Below are positions 8,622-17,443 of a stretch of DNA of 64,000 bases, piece after piece; positions within the stretch are counted from its first letter, which is position 1; each line of letters starts with the position of its first letter. The translations under genes and the position numbers were made by a program. Source of the stretch: JAVJST01 sp965229715 (GTDB taxonomy: Bacteria; Pseudomonadota; Alphaproteobacteria; Rhodospirillales; Casp-alpha2); NCBI GenBank assembly GCA_965229715.1, contig CBDDJL010000002.1:62001-126000 (forward strand). The letters are read 5' to 3'. The notes below the pieces were generated by a model that did no database searches, was not told the DNA's origin, and worked only from the letters and a program-made list of their open reading frames with translations.

Positions 8622-8797
8622 TAAGCGCGGCTGATAACGTGACCGATGCCGAAACCGACCACGGCCCCGACGCCTGCCATGACGAGGTGCATCGAAACGC
8701 CCTGTCCCTCGACTTCGACAATCAACATCGCACCAAGCGTGAACCCGGCGATCGCACCCAAAACCGTCGCGACCAACTGGGCAAGAAAGACGATCAT
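8594..8797 (-). CDS. Small two-helix membrane protein, uncharacterised
   Basis: A 67-aa hydrophobic protein with two predicted membrane helices: MIVFLAQLVATVLGAIAG at the N-terminus and VMAGVGAVVGFGIGHVI near residues 40-56, ending in a charged tail. GGGAG lies 8 bases before the ATG at 8797; an ATG six bases earlier is too close to it. It is convergent with and overlaps the 3' end of the B12-protein gene. No family recognised. Confidence 0.5.
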   Translation of the reverse strand: MIVFLAQLVATVLGAIAGFTLGAMLIVEVEGQGVSMHLVMAGVGAVVGFGIGHVISRAYQREVAKEA

Positions 8798-9097
8798 GTC
8801 CATTGCTCCCAAAGACTATTCGTTTTGTGGTTGGTCGCCGCACAGACATCCGCATTTCCGACAGTGCCGGAAGGCAGCCGATCTTTACGGCTAAGTGCAA
8901 GGCCCGGATTTTCAGGGATCGCCCAAAGCCCGGGTTACTCATATCTTATTAACCATGTTCGCCGGGAAAGCAAGGTCTCTATGGGCAAATACGTAGATAG
9001 ATGTGCCTAAATTAGACTGGGCGGGCGTCCGGTACTTGCACGCAGCCGGCGGACACGCATGTTAAACGACGGGACGAGAAAACCGAGGAGATCCGAT
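8798..9097. other. Divergent intergenic region, no gene seen
   Basis: About 300 bp separate the small membrane protein gene (minus) and phhB (plus), so it should carry both promoters. It is locally AT-richer around 8935-9015. I see no convincing -35/-10 pair, inverted repeat or ORF with a ribosome binding site. Confidence 0.4.
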
Positions 9098-9391
9098 ATG
9101 GCCGACCGGCTCAGCGAAGCCGAACGAGCGGATGCCATCGCCGGTCTCGATGGCTGGACGGCGATCGACGACCGTGATGCGATCCGCAAAACGTTCAAGT
9201 TCAAGACCTTTAAGCACGCCTTCGCCTTCATGACCCAATGCGCCATGAAGGCCGAACAGATGAATCACCATCCGGAGTGGTTCAACGTCTACAACACGGT
9301 TGATGTAACGTTGGCGACCCACGACGCGGGCGGCGTGACCGAACTCGACATCAAGCTCGCCGCGTTCATGGACAAGACGGCTGCAGGCTAA
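9098..9391 (+). CDS. phhB: 4a-hydroxytetrahydrobiopterin dehydratase
   Basis: A 97-aa pterin-4a-carbinolamine dehydratase with the family signature AEQMNHHPEWFNVYNTVDV around residues 50-68 and a following LDIKLA; the His-His-Pro belongs to the active site. The enzyme regenerates quinonoid dihydrobiopterin after aromatic amino acid hydroxylation. GAGGAG seven bases before the ATG at 9098 sets the start; the frame is open to 9059. No phenylalanine hydroxylase gene is in the window. Confidence 0.92.
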   Translation: MADRLSEAERADAIAGLDGWTAIDDRDAIRKTFKFKTFKHAFAFMTQCAMKAEQMNHHPEWFNVYNTVDVTLATHDAGGVTELDIKLAAFMDKTAAG

Positions 9392-9583
9392 AAATCCCGT
9401 TACTCGCCGTCGAGGCACAGATCGACGAAAGCGGCCCGTCACGAGATCGTGAAGGCGCGCGGGAAATATCCGACAGGACCCGGACATGGCCTGGGCCTGA
9501 TGTGGCTCAGATGTGGCCCATGCGTGACAATACGCGTTCTGGCAGTACGGTTGGATGTTCCGTTCCGTAACCGCCATGAGCCG

Positions 9584-10330
9584 ATGATCGACGCCGTTGA
9601 GTTTTATCTTGTCGCCATACCGGCCGTTGTCCTGACCGGCGTTTCGAAAGGCGGTTTCGGCGGTGTCGCCCTTTTGGCGGTGCCACTGATGTCGCTGGTC
9701 ATTTCACCGCTTCAGGCGGCGGGCGTCATGTTGCCGCTGTTGATCGCCATGGACGGCTTCAGCCTCTGGGCCTATCGGCGCGACCTGTCATTCGCCAACC
9801 TGAAGTCGTTGCTGCCCGGCGCCTTGATCGGCATCGGCATCGGCTGGCTGACCGCCGAGTATACCGGCGAAAATGCGGTTCGCCTGATCGTCGGCTGCAT
9901 TGCCATCGTTTTCACGCTCTACATGGTGTTTGTCCGCAAGGACGCCGACCGTGCCCATCCCCACGCGGCCAAGGGCGTCTTCTGGGGCGGATGCGCCGGC
10001 TATACCAGCTATGTCGCGCACGCCGGATCGCCACCGCTTCAGGTCTATCTCTTACCGCAGCGCCTGCCTAAGGCCGAGTATGCGTCGACCGGCGTTCTGT
10101 TCTTCGCCGTCGTCAACCTGTTCAAGGTGCCGCCCTACGCGATGACAGGGCAGCTTGCCGGCGAGAACCTGTTGACGGCGCTGGTCCTGTTACCGTGCGT
10201 CCCGCTCGGGGTCTACGTCGGCGTCCGCCTGAACAGGGTGATCCCGGAGAAGGCTTTCTACAATGTCGTCTACGCGTCGGCGTTCCTGATCGGAATCAAA
10301 CTAATCTACGATTTTGTCGTAACGGTGTAA
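9584..10330 (+). CDS. TauE/SafE family sulfite exporter-like permease
   Basis: A 248-aa integral membrane protein with about eight hydrophobic segments. The N-terminal GVSKGGFGGVALLAVPLM and the internal AGYTSYVAHAGSPPLQVYLLPQ are typical of the TauE/SafE (DUF81) family, which exports sulfite, sulfoacetate or related anions. The ATG at 9584 begins MIDAVEFYLVAIPAVVLTG; the frame is open upstream to 9449 but without membrane-protein character. It is convergent with livF; the substrate cannot be inferred from the neighbours. Confidence 0.85.
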   Translation: MIDAVEFYLVAIPAVVLTGVSKGGFGGVALLAVPLMSLVISPLQAAGVMLPLLIAMDGFSLWAYRRDLSFANLKSLLPGALIGIGIGWLTAEYTGENAVRLIVGCIAIVFTLYMVFVRKDADRAHPHAAKGVFWGGCAGYTSYVAHAGSPPLQVYLLPQRLPKAEYASTGVLFFAVVNLFKVPPYAMTGQLAGENLLTALVLLPCVPLGVYVGVRLNRVIPEKAFYNVVYASAFLIGIKLIYDFVVTV

Positions 10331-10484
10331 TCGTCGCACCTCAGGCGAGAGGGCGCCCAAGCGTTTGCGCGAGACCGAGCAATCGGGACAAGACGTTCTC
10401 CACCTTTCGGGCGTTTCTCCCTTCAACCGCAGAAGCATGATGTCTCAGTGCGATAAGGGCAAATCCCCAGACGGCCCGACGATA

Positions 10485-11192
10485 TTAAATTCCGAGGTAC
10501 GCCTTGCGCACGTGCTCGTTGTCCATGAGACCTTTTGCTTCGCCCTCAAGCGCTACATTGCCGGTTTCGAGAACGTAGCCGTGACGGGCGAGTTCGAGGG
10601 CCAGCTCGGCGTTCTGTTCGACCAGAACGATGGAAACCCCCTGCTCGTTGATTTCCATCATGATCCGCGCGATGTCGCGGACGATGTTCGGCGCGAGGCC
10701 GAGCGACGGCTCATCGAGCAGCAGCACGCGCGGCTTCGACATCAGCGCGCGACCGATAGACAGCATCTGCTGTTCGCCGCCGCTCATGGTGCCGGCCATC
10801 TGGGCGCGGCGTTCCCGAAGACGGGGGAAACGGTCGAACGTCGCCTCGAGGTCGGCTTTCACGCCCTCCTGATCGTCACGCGTGAAGGCGCCGAGCATCA
10901 GGTTCTCGGTGACCGACAGGTCCTTGAATATACGCCGGCCCTCCGGGACATGGGCGATACCCATCTTGAGAATCGCATCCGGTGACAATCGGTCGATGCG
11001 GTTGCCGTCGAAAACAATTTGCCCGGCGCTCGGATGGCTGAGACCGGAGATGGTGCGCAGCGTCGTGCTTTTGCCTGCACCGTTGGATCCGATCAGCGTC
11101 ACGAAATCGGCCTCGCCGACCTCCAGCGAAACGCCCCGGAGCGCCGCGACGGGGCCGTAATGCACGTGAATATCGTCGACCTTGAGAAGCAT
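10485..11192 (-). CDS. livF: Branched-chain-type ABC transporter ATP-binding protein LivF
   Basis: A 235-aa ABC ATPase: Walker A GSNGAGKST near residue 36, signature MSGGEQQMLSIGRALM, Walker B RVLLLDEPSLGL, and the LivF-specific LVEQNAELALELARHGYVLETG. It energises uptake together with LivG. Its ATG overlaps the livG stop by one base, which argues for translational coupling. It is the last gene of a five-gene minus-strand Liv operon. Confidence 0.92.
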   Translation of the reverse strand: MLLKVDDIHVHYGPVAALRGVSLEVGEADFVTLIGSNGAGKSTTLRTISGLSHPSAGQIVFDGNRIDRLSPDAILKMGIAHVPEGRRIFKDLSVTENLMLGAFTRDDQEGVKADLEATFDRFPRLRERRAQMAGTMSGGEQQMLSIGRALMSKPRVLLLDEPSLGLAPNIVRDIARIMMEINEQGVSIVLVEQNAELALELARHGYVLETGNVALEGEAKGLMDNEHVRKAYLGI

Positions 11193-11947
11193 TACCCAGC
11201 CCCTCCCAGATAGGCCTCGATGACCTTTTCGTTGTTACGCACCTCGTCGGGCGTGCCTTGCGCCAGAACCTGACCGAAGTTGAGTACCGTCAGGTAGCTG
11301 CAAAGCCCCATGACCGCCTTCATGTCGTGTTCGACGAGAACGATGGTCACGCCCTTGTCGCGGACCTTCCGGGTCAGATCCATCATGTGGTTGGTTTCTT
11401 CCGGATTCATGCCGGCGAACGGCTCGTCCATCAGCATCAACTCGGGCTCGGAAACCAGCGCAATCGAGAGCGCCAGCGCGCGTTGTGATCCGAGCGGCAA
11501 CTCGGACGCCAGCTGATCCCGACGGTCGGCGAGGCCCATGAATTCGAGAACGTCCTCGACCTTCTCCCGCGCCGCCTTCTGCTTCGCCTTGTCGAGCCCG
11601 AAGATTGCCGAAAAAAGGTTTGTCCGTGCTTTGATGTGTGCACCGACCAGCGCATTTTCGAAGACCGTCAATTCCTGAAACAGGGTTGTTTCCTGGAACG
11701 TCCTGACGACGCCCATCTCGGCAATGCTGTGCGGCTTCAGTCCACCGATGCTGCGGCCCTTGTAGACGATGCTGCCATGGGTCGGCGCGTAGAATCCGGC
11801 GATGATTTTGAACATCGTACTTTTGCCGGCGCCATTCGGTCCGATCAGACCGCGAATTTCACCGTCCTCGACCTGAAAGCCGACGTTTTCCAGCGCCGTC
11901 AGGCCGCCGAACTGCTTGGTCAGATTTTGAACGTCGAGGAGTGCCAT
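11192..11947 (-). CDS. livG: Branched-chain-type ABC transporter ATP-binding protein LivG
   Basis: A 251-aa ABC ATPase with Walker A GPNGAGKSTMF, Q-loop region VVRTFQETTLF and Walker B LMLMDEPFAGMNPEE. The N-terminal MALLDVQNLTKQFGG and C-terminal GQVLAQGTPDEVRNNEKVI are LivG-like. The ATG at 11947 gives the family length; the frame is open to 12019 inside livM. It lies 16 bp after livM and overlaps livF. Confidence 0.92.
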   Translation of the reverse strand: MALLDVQNLTKQFGGLTALENVGFQVEDGEIRGLIGPNGAGKSTMFKIIAGFYAPTHGSIVYKGRSIGGLKPHSIAEMGVVRTFQETTLFQELTVFENALVGAHIKARTNLFSAIFGLDKAKQKAAREKVEDVLEFMGLADRRDQLASELPLGSQRALALSIALVSEPELMLMDEPFAGMNPEETNHMMDLTRKVRDKGVTIVLVEHDMKAVMGLCSYLTVLNFGQVLAQGTPDEVRNNEKVIEAYLGGAG

Positions 11948-11963
11948 GTCGTTTACCAGCGCC

Positions 11964-12980
11964 CTACGATTCCGTCGATTCGGTAAGCGGCGGGTCTTTG
12001 TGCTCGCGACCGCCGCCAAACCACGTGCGTAACTTTCCAGGCAGGCTTTCCAACCCCTGCGGCAAGAACAGGATCGAGAGGATCAGGACACCGCCGTAGA
12101 TCGCCGGACGGATAATCTCGGCATCGCGGATCGCCTCGTCGAAAATGGTCAACAGGACAACGCCGAGGATCGGACCGTAGAACTTGTTGTAGCCGCCGAC
12201 GATCACCCAGATCAGGATGAAAACCATGAAAGCGATGGTGAACTGGTTGGGTGTGACACTGCCGAGGTAGTGAATCTTGAGCGCCCCCGCGACGCCGGCG
12301 AAGAACGAGCCGACGATGAAAGCGAGCGCCCGGTAACGCCAGGCGTCGACGCCGACCGACTCGGCAAGCGGCGTCTTCCAGTGAATGGCGTGCAGCGTCA
12401 GGCCGACGCGGGAATGCTCGATGCGGTAGAGAACCCAAAGACACAGGCCGACGACGACGAGCGTCAGATAGTAGTAGGGAATCGGATCGATGAAATCGAT
12501 TTCGAGCTCGAACGGCGTCGTGATTTCGATTAACGGCGCCTCGACCCCGCGCAACCCGCTGGTGCCGCCGAACACGTCGACCCATTCGACCCAGACGAGC
12601 CGAATGGCCTCGCCCGCCGCAAAGGAGCCGATCAGGAAGTAGAACTGGGTCATGCGCAACAGCGGAAAGCACAGCGCAGCGGCAACGAGGCCGGCCACCA
12701 GCCCAGCGAGCGGCAACGTGAACCAGATTTCGAGACCGAGATGATTGAACGCCAGCGTCGCCGCGTAGGCGCCGACGCCGACCATAACGGCATGGATCAG
12801 CGACCATTCGCCGGTCAGCGTCACCAGCCGGTAGCTGCAGACGACCAGCACGTTGATGGTCAGAAAAAGGACCAGATCCTGATGATGAAAACCGAGAAAA
12901 TGCGGCAGCACGATAAGAACCGCGGCAAGCGCCAGCCACAGAAGAGCACGAACCGGGGTCGACTGCGCCAGGCTACTCAC
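11964..12980 (-). CDS. livM: Branched-chain-type ABC transporter permease LivM
   Basis: A 338-aa permease with around eight to ten membrane helices; GEWSLIHAVMVGVGAYAA and the late FMVFILIWVIVGGYNKFYG belong to the LivM family. It forms the transmembrane channel with LivH. The start overlaps the livH stop region by 8 bp. The C-terminus is a charged tail (GGGREHKDPPLTESTES). Confidence 0.9.
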   Translation of the reverse strand: MSSLAQSTPVRALLWLALAAVLIVLPHFLGFHHQDLVLFLTINVLVVCSYRLVTLTGEWSLIHAVMVGVGAYAATLAFNHLGLEIWFTLPLAGLVAGLVAAALCFPLLRMTQFYFLIGSFAAGEAIRLVWVEWVDVFGGTSGLRGVEAPLIEITTPFELEIDFIDPIPYYYLTLVVVGLCLWVLYRIEHSRVGLTLHAIHWKTPLAESVGVDAWRYRALAFIVGSFFAGVAGALKIHYLGSVTPNQFTIAFMVFILIWVIVGGYNKFYGPILGVVLLTIFDEAIRDAEIIRPAIYGGVLILSILFLPQGLESLPGKLRTWFGGGREHKDPPLTESTES

Positions 12981-13842
12981 TGACCCGCACCCCCATGATG
13001 CCCGTCGGCTTGACGATCAGCACGATAACCATCAACACCAGACCGGCGATGGTGGCGATCGTGGCGCCGAAATAGACGGTTATGAACGTATGGAACATGG
13101 CGTAAATGATGGCCGCGACCACGGCCCCGGACAGGCTGCCGACGCCGCCGACGATGGTTACGATGAAAGCGGTGACGATGACATTGTGGCCCATGTGCGG
13201 ATTGATGTTGCCGAGCGGCGCCACGAGCCCGCCGGCAAGCCCCGCGAGCGCCGCGCCGACGCTGATCGCGATGATCGAGATCTTGTTGGTGTTGATACCC
13301 TGCAGTGCCGCGGCTTCGCGATCCATGGCGACGGCGCGCAGCGCCCAGCCGAACTTGGTCTGCGTCAGGAAATACCAGAGCGTGCCGAGCGCCGCGACGG
13401 AAACCCCGAGGCTGAACAGCCGCTGATACGGAATGCGGATCAGATCGAACAAGACCAGGGTCCCGTGATAGGGCGGCGGCACCTGCTTCGACGGCCCGTC
13501 GCCACCAACCAGCGTGGCACTGACCTGCAGAATGAACAGCACGCCGATGGAACAGATCAGACCGGCAAGTGGGTCCTCGCGGGTCGGGCGGAACAGCAGC
13601 CGCTCCATCAGCAGACCGATGGCCGTGACCAGAACGATGGCAACGGCGATGGATGGAATGTATCCCAGGCCGAATTGGGCGTGCACCACCCAGATCGTAA
13701 AGGCGCCCGCCATGACGAGTTCGCCATGGGCGAAATTGACGACCCGCATGACGCCGAAAATCAGCACGAGGCCGATGGCGAACAGCGAATAGAAGCCGCC
13801 CTGGATCAGGCCGTTCACAATCGATTGAAGGATGAGTTCCAT
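12973..13842 (-). CDS. livH: Branched-chain-type ABC transporter permease LivH
   Basis: A 289-aa permease with the LivH hallmarks VNGLIQGGFYSLFAIGLVL and VVNFAHGELVMAGAF near the N-terminus and GGVGSLSGAVVAA toward the C-terminus. It pairs with LivM. The gene follows the substrate-binding protein gene after 123 bp that contain a strong stem-loop, a common arrangement that lets the binding protein be made in excess. Confidence 0.92.
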   Translation of the reverse strand: MELILQSIVNGLIQGGFYSLFAIGLVLIFGVMRVVNFAHGELVMAGAFTIWVVHAQFGLGYIPSIAVAIVLVTAIGLLMERLLFRPTREDPLAGLICSIGVLFILQVSATLVGGDGPSKQVPPPYHGTLVLFDLIRIPYQRLFSLGVSVAALGTLWYFLTQTKFGWALRAVAMDREAAALQGINTNKISIIAISVGAALAGLAGGLVAPLGNINPHMGHNVIVTAFIVTIVGGVGSLSGAVVAAIIYAMFHTFITVYFGATIATIAGLVLMVIVLIVKPTGIMGVRVSE

Positions 13843-13896
13843 ATTGATGGTCTAACGCGACGCCGCCGAAATCGCACGCCGAAACAGGCCTGAATC

Positions 13897-13942
13897 GCTG
13901 CGGCGCTGGCAGGAACCTCTCGGCTCCGTTCAACGCCGCAGC
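13897..13942 (-). promoter_or_regulatory. Intercistronic stem-loop between binding protein and livH
   Basis: GCTGCGGCG (13897-13905) and CGCCGCAGC (13934-13942) form a perfect 9-bp stem with a 28-nt loop between the substrate-binding protein gene and livH in their direction of transcription. There is no U run, so it more likely stabilises the upstream mRNA or attenuates than terminates. Confidence 0.4.
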
Positions 13943-13965
13943 ATACTCAGACGTCGATTAACGGA

Positions 13966-15237
13966 TCAGGTGACCGTACGCAGTCCGTGCTCCTTCATGT
14001 ACTTGATGAGCACATCGGAGTGCTTGTCGAGCCAACCGGCGACATCGCCGTACTCCTTGATGCGGACATTACCGCCTTCGAGACGGACGACCGGCCAGTT
14101 GCCGACGACGACGTTGTTGCGGCCCCAAAGCTCCTTGCCCCACCAGCGTCCGCCACCGAACACGAACTGCGGGTTCGGATTGCTGGTCAGCGCTTCGATG
14201 ATCGGGCCGGATTCGAACGTTCCCGCCTGCTGTGCGCCGGACAACCAGTGCAGCATGATCGCCGGGTACTCCCATGACACCGCCGACCAGTCGTTCGGAT
14301 GGCGCTTCATGTACTCCCGGTCGAAGCCGTTCGGATCGGGGAAGTGGATGCCCGGACCGTTCAGCATCGGGTCGTCGAACGTCGGGAACTGATGGATGGT
14401 GCCGTCGACGAACTCCTGGCTCGTTTTGGCGATGACTTCCTGGTGGTAGTCGAGGGTCGTCGTGATGACGAGGCCCTTGTAGCCCTGGTGATAGAGCTGC
14501 TCCATCAGCGCCGTGGTGTAGAAGCTGGTCGCCATACAGAAAATATCCGGGTTCTTGGCCAGGACGGAGCTGACGATCGGCGCAAAATCGGTCACGTCGA
14601 AACCGTGCAGGTTCATGTCGACGACCTCGATGCCGGCAACCTCGAAAGCGGCCTGGAACGTGGCGACGGCCTGCAGGCCGTACTCGACGTCGTTGTTGGT
14701 GACGATCACCGCACGCTTCGCGTCCGGGTGGGTCCGTGCGAGGTAGTCGACGCCGGTGACGACATAGAGCGGGTGCGACTCGACCGGTGCGAACAGGTGT
14801 TCGGTATCGGGCGTAATATCGCTCGACAACAGGGTCGTGGTGTAGACGTTCTTGCGCTCGCCCCACGGCATCACCGCGCCGACGGTCGCGCCGCCGAGCA
14901 TGGAGACCATGCCGACCTCGTCCTCGGAGACCATCTTCTTGTAGCCCTGTACGGCTTTCTCGATGTCGTAGCCGTGGTCGTACGAGACCATTTCGATCTG
15001 GTACTTCGTGCCGCCGATTTCGTAGCCGCCGGCGGCGTTAATGTTGTCGGCGACGATCTGGCAGCCGTACAGGCCCGGCAGGCCCCACGGCGCGTAGTCG
15101 CCGGTCATCGGAATGTTCATGCCGACCTTGATGGTGTGGCCGTCCGCCTTGGCGAAACTGAACGGCATGGCGCCGCCCATGGCCAGCGCGCCTGCGGCGG
15201 CCGAGTTCTTCAACAGTTGTCTGCGATTGATACTCAT
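13966..15237 (-). CDS. ABC transporter substrate-binding protein (Liv-type)
   Basis: A 423-aa periplasmic binding protein of the type I (LivJ/LivK) family: VGMNIPMTGDYAPWGLPG near residues 35-52, DNINAAGG, and a two-lobe architecture. The N-terminus MSINRRQLLKNSAAAGALAMGG looks like a Tat signal (NRRQLL). GGAGGACCATC precedes the ATG at 15237, so this start is used instead of the frame start at 15267. Ligand specificity cannot be read; neighbouring tmm makes a methylated amine or betaine conceivable, but such compounds are usually carried by other transporter types, and amino acids or amides are equally possible. Confidence 0.88.
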   Translation of the reverse strand: MSINRRQLLKNSAAAGALAMGGAMPFSFAKADGHTIKVGMNIPMTGDYAPWGLPGLYGCQIVADNINAAGGYEIGGTKYQIEMVSYDHGYDIEKAVQGYKKMVSEDEVGMVSMLGGATVGAVMPWGERKNVYTTTLLSSDITPDTEHLFAPVESHPLYVVTGVDYLARTHPDAKRAVIVTNNDVEYGLQAVATFQAAFEVAGIEVVDMNLHGFDVTDFAPIVSSVLAKNPDIFCMATSFYTTALMEQLYHQGYKGLVITTTLDYHQEVIAKTSQEFVDGTIHQFPTFDDPMLNGPGIHFPDPNGFDREYMKRHPNDWSAVSWEYPAIMLHWLSGAQQAGTFESGPIIEALTSNPNPQFVFGGGRWWGKELWGRNNVVVGNWPVVRLEGGNVRIKEYGDVAGWLDKHSDVLIKYMKEHGLRTVT

Positions 15238-15401
15238 GATGGTCCTCCCATTGATGATCCACGACATTTCTTTTCGTTGCCGATTGCCAAAGATAGTAAT
15301 TGGGTAACGATTTTGATGGATATGCCTAAAGTGGTCTATTTTTGGTTGGACGCATTAATAGACCGTCTTTCGTCGCAACCCCGGCCTCTCTCTATCATAC
15401 T

Positions 15402-16763
15402 TTAGTTGGGCACCCCGGTCCGCAGGTACGACTGCATGCTGTCGTCGAGTTCCTCGACCCAGGGCGTATGATGCGGCGGCGAGACCTTTCCGGTCATGAC
15501 GGACCTGTATGTGTTGTCACGGAACGCCATGATGTCTTTCTTCTTGTGCGTCTTCCATTGGTAGAAAAGGTCGTAAACGCCATCCACGTCGAATGACGGA
15601 TAGTCGGTCTGTTCGATCAGCCGCTTGACCGTCTCTCCCTGATAAATCCACTGTTGCTGGACATCCGGATCGCTGGTCGCCGCTTCTTCCTTCTCACGCC
15701 ACTCCTGACAATCGGCATCCATCGTTGCCTGATCCGGCAGTTCAATCCGTCCAAGGATGACGTCTCGCGCCCACCAGGCCATGACGTCGAACATGTTGAA
15801 CGTGAACCACTGATCCTGCGCGCCGATATAGAAGAGCCTTGGATTCTTTGTCCAGGCGACGCCCTGATAAAGGCCCAGCGGCCACATCCGGTTAGCGCTT
15901 TCGAGACGGTGATCGTCATCGAACCACGGATAATGATGCAGATATCCGGTGCACAATATGATCGCCTCGATATCCTTGGAGCTGCCGTCCTTGAAAAAGC
16001 ACGTCGAGCCCTCGATTTTCGTCAGGACCGGCTTTTCCTCCCAGTTGTCCGGCCACGTATAGCCCGGAGGCGCTGTCCGGTAACTCAACGTCACCGACTT
16101 GCACCCGTACTTCCAGCACTGGGAGCCGATGTCTTCGGCCGAGTAGCTGGCGCCAACGATCAGGATATCCTTGCCCTTGTAGGCGAGAGCATCCCTGAAA
16201 TCGTGGGCGTGCACGACGGAGCCCGCAAACTTTTCGATGCCTTCGAAGTACGGGACGTTCGGCGTCGAGAAATGCCCGGTCGCGTTGATCACGTAATCGA
16301 ATTCCTCGGCGTAAGTGTGACCCTCGCCGTGATCGTGTACTTTTATTGAAAACTTCTCGCGACCCGCATCCCAGTCGACCGATCTGACAACCGTGTCGAA
16401 CCGGATCCAATCCGTTGCCACGGTCTTGTCGACGCGGCCCTTGATATAATCGAACAGAACTTCACGCGGCGGATACGACGCGATTTCCGCACCGAAATGT
16501 TCGTCGAACGTGTAGTCGGCGAACTCGAGCGCCTCTTTCGGTCCGTTCGACCAGAGATAGCGATACATCGAGCCCTGCACAGGCTCGCCGTTTTCGTCGA
16601 TCCCGGTACGCCAATCATAAACCCACAGACCGCCGACCTCAGCCTGTTTCTCGAAACAGACGACCTCCGGAATTTCCCCGCCGTTCCGGCGCTCCGATTC
16701 GAACGCCCGCAAGGCGGACAACCCGCTTGGACCGGCGCCGAGAATGGCAACACGCACTGTCAT
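15402..16763 (-). CDS. tmm: Trimethylamine monooxygenase (flavin-containing monooxygenase)
   Basis: A 453-aa FMO. It has the FAD motif ILGAGPSGLSALRAFES near residue 7, the FMO signature FAGSVVHAHDF (F-x-G-x-x-x-H-x-x-x-F) near 173, the NADPH motif IVGASYSAEDIG near 194 and the C-terminal MAFRDNTYRSVMTGK and HHTPWVEELDDS. Many blocks (RYLWSNGPKEALEFADYTFD, SYPPREVLFDYIKGRVDK) match the marine bacterial Tmm proteins as I remember them. Tmm oxidises trimethylamine to its N-oxide with NADPH and O2. The gene stands alone on the minus strand beside the Liv operon and is divergent from a folate-domain remnant and an XRE-cupin regulator. Confidence 0.85.
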   Translation of the reverse strand: MTVRVAILGAGPSGLSALRAFESERRNGGEIPEVVCFEKQAEVGGLWVYDWRTGIDENGEPVQGSMYRYLWSNGPKEALEFADYTFDEHFGAEIASYPPREVLFDYIKGRVDKTVATDWIRFDTVVRSVDWDAGREKFSIKVHDHGEGHTYAEEFDYVINATGHFSTPNVPYFEGIEKFAGSVVHAHDFRDALAYKGKDILIVGASYSAEDIGSQCWKYGCKSVTLSYRTAPPGYTWPDNWEEKPVLTKIEGSTCFFKDGSSKDIEAIILCTGYLHHYPWFDDDHRLESANRMWPLGLYQGVAWTKNPRLFYIGAQDQWFTFNMFDVMAWWARDVILGRIELPDQATMDADCQEWREKEEAATSDPDVQQQWIYQGETVKRLIEQTDYPSFDVDGVYDLFYQWKTHKKKDIMAFRDNTYRSVMTGKVSPPHHTPWVEELDDSMQSYLRTGVPN

Positions 16764-16848
16764 TGTTCAACCTCCCTGGATAGTTATCACCGGATACTGC
16801 CTGCACCCGATAAGGTGAGTCTCCACACCAAACATATTGTTTATTTTT

Positions 16849-16916
16849 CACTATAGTGTGATTTTTATAGACGACAACGTTAAATTTTCACTTATTATGA
16901 AAACCACTATTGTCGT
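16849..16916. promoter_or_regulatory. AT-rich nested palindromes upstream of tmm
   Basis: Within an AT-rich island in the divergent promoter region there are a perfect 10-bp palindrome CACTATAGTG (16849-16858), an inverted repeat TTTTCA/TGAAAA (16885-16890, 16898-16903), and around nearly the same axis an outer ACGACAA/TTGTCGT pair (16871-16877, 16910-16916). The 8-mer AGTGTGAT (16855-16862) recurs twice upstream of the aquaporin gene. These are candidate operators for the XRE-cupin regulator; binding is inference. Confidence 0.4.
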
Positions 16917-16979
16917 AAGAACGGCTAGATGCCACTCTGATAGATACGCCAGTGCGTTCACGGTCGATCTGTCTGATGT

Positions 16980-17408
16980 TTGCGAGGACATTCCATGCTC
17001 TTGACCACACAACTCGTTCACACAGCGAATGAAATCTGGAACATCTCGGAAGATGTCGATCCGTTCGAAGCCGGCATCGGTTTCGTCGTCTCGCGAAAAA
17101 AGACCGCAGACTCTTCCGGCAAAGATGCACTGGCGCGCCGCCGCGAACAGCCGCACCACGCCCTTGTCGGTCTCGAGACCGACGGCCACAGGGGTCGGGG
17201 CGCCAGCGTCTTCGCGGACACGGCCGAGATCGGGCACATAATCCGTGCGGCGCTGTCGCCGAAACTAAACAGGGTCATCCCCCTTGCCCGGGTTAATGCC
17301 GGTCTTGAGGATTGCGGAAAACCTGTCACTGTCGGCAAAGTGAATCGTCTGGCGGCCAGGTTTGACGTACAGATTGTGAAGAAGCCGTTTATCCCATTGG
17401 CGACCTGA
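16980..17408 (+). pseudogene. Remnant of a GcvT-like folate-binding C-terminal domain
   Basis: An open frame of 142 codons starting TTG, with a stop codon two codons upstream. Residues about 25-60 (DPFEAGIGFVVSRKK ... SGKDAL) resemble the PLEAGLGFAV-K-GKDAL element of GcvT/dimethylglycine-dehydrogenase C-terminal domains, and the final part (NAGLEDCGKPVTVGKVN) resembles the closing beta-barrel. The rest of the domain and all upstream parts are missing and the sequence is divergent. TMAO demethylase (Tdm) ends in such a domain, which would fit the tmm neighbour, but other GcvT-fold enzymes are possible. It may still be translated; the absence of stops suggests recent decay or function. Confidence 0.45.
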
Positions 17409-17443
17409 CATCACATGCACACTTCGGAACCGGGATCACGTCG

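Noticed and set aside
10485..15237. Liv-type transporter as the TMA/TMAO importer of the tmm locus
   Set aside because: Adjacent, but TMAO uptake in characterised marine bacteria uses a betaine-type ABC transporter, and nothing in the binding protein shows a methylamine site.
16851..17237. Minus-strand frame of 128 codons overlapping the folate-domain remnant
   Set aside because: No ribosome binding site and no family features, and it runs through the AT-rich promoter region of tmm; considered a shadow of the remnant.
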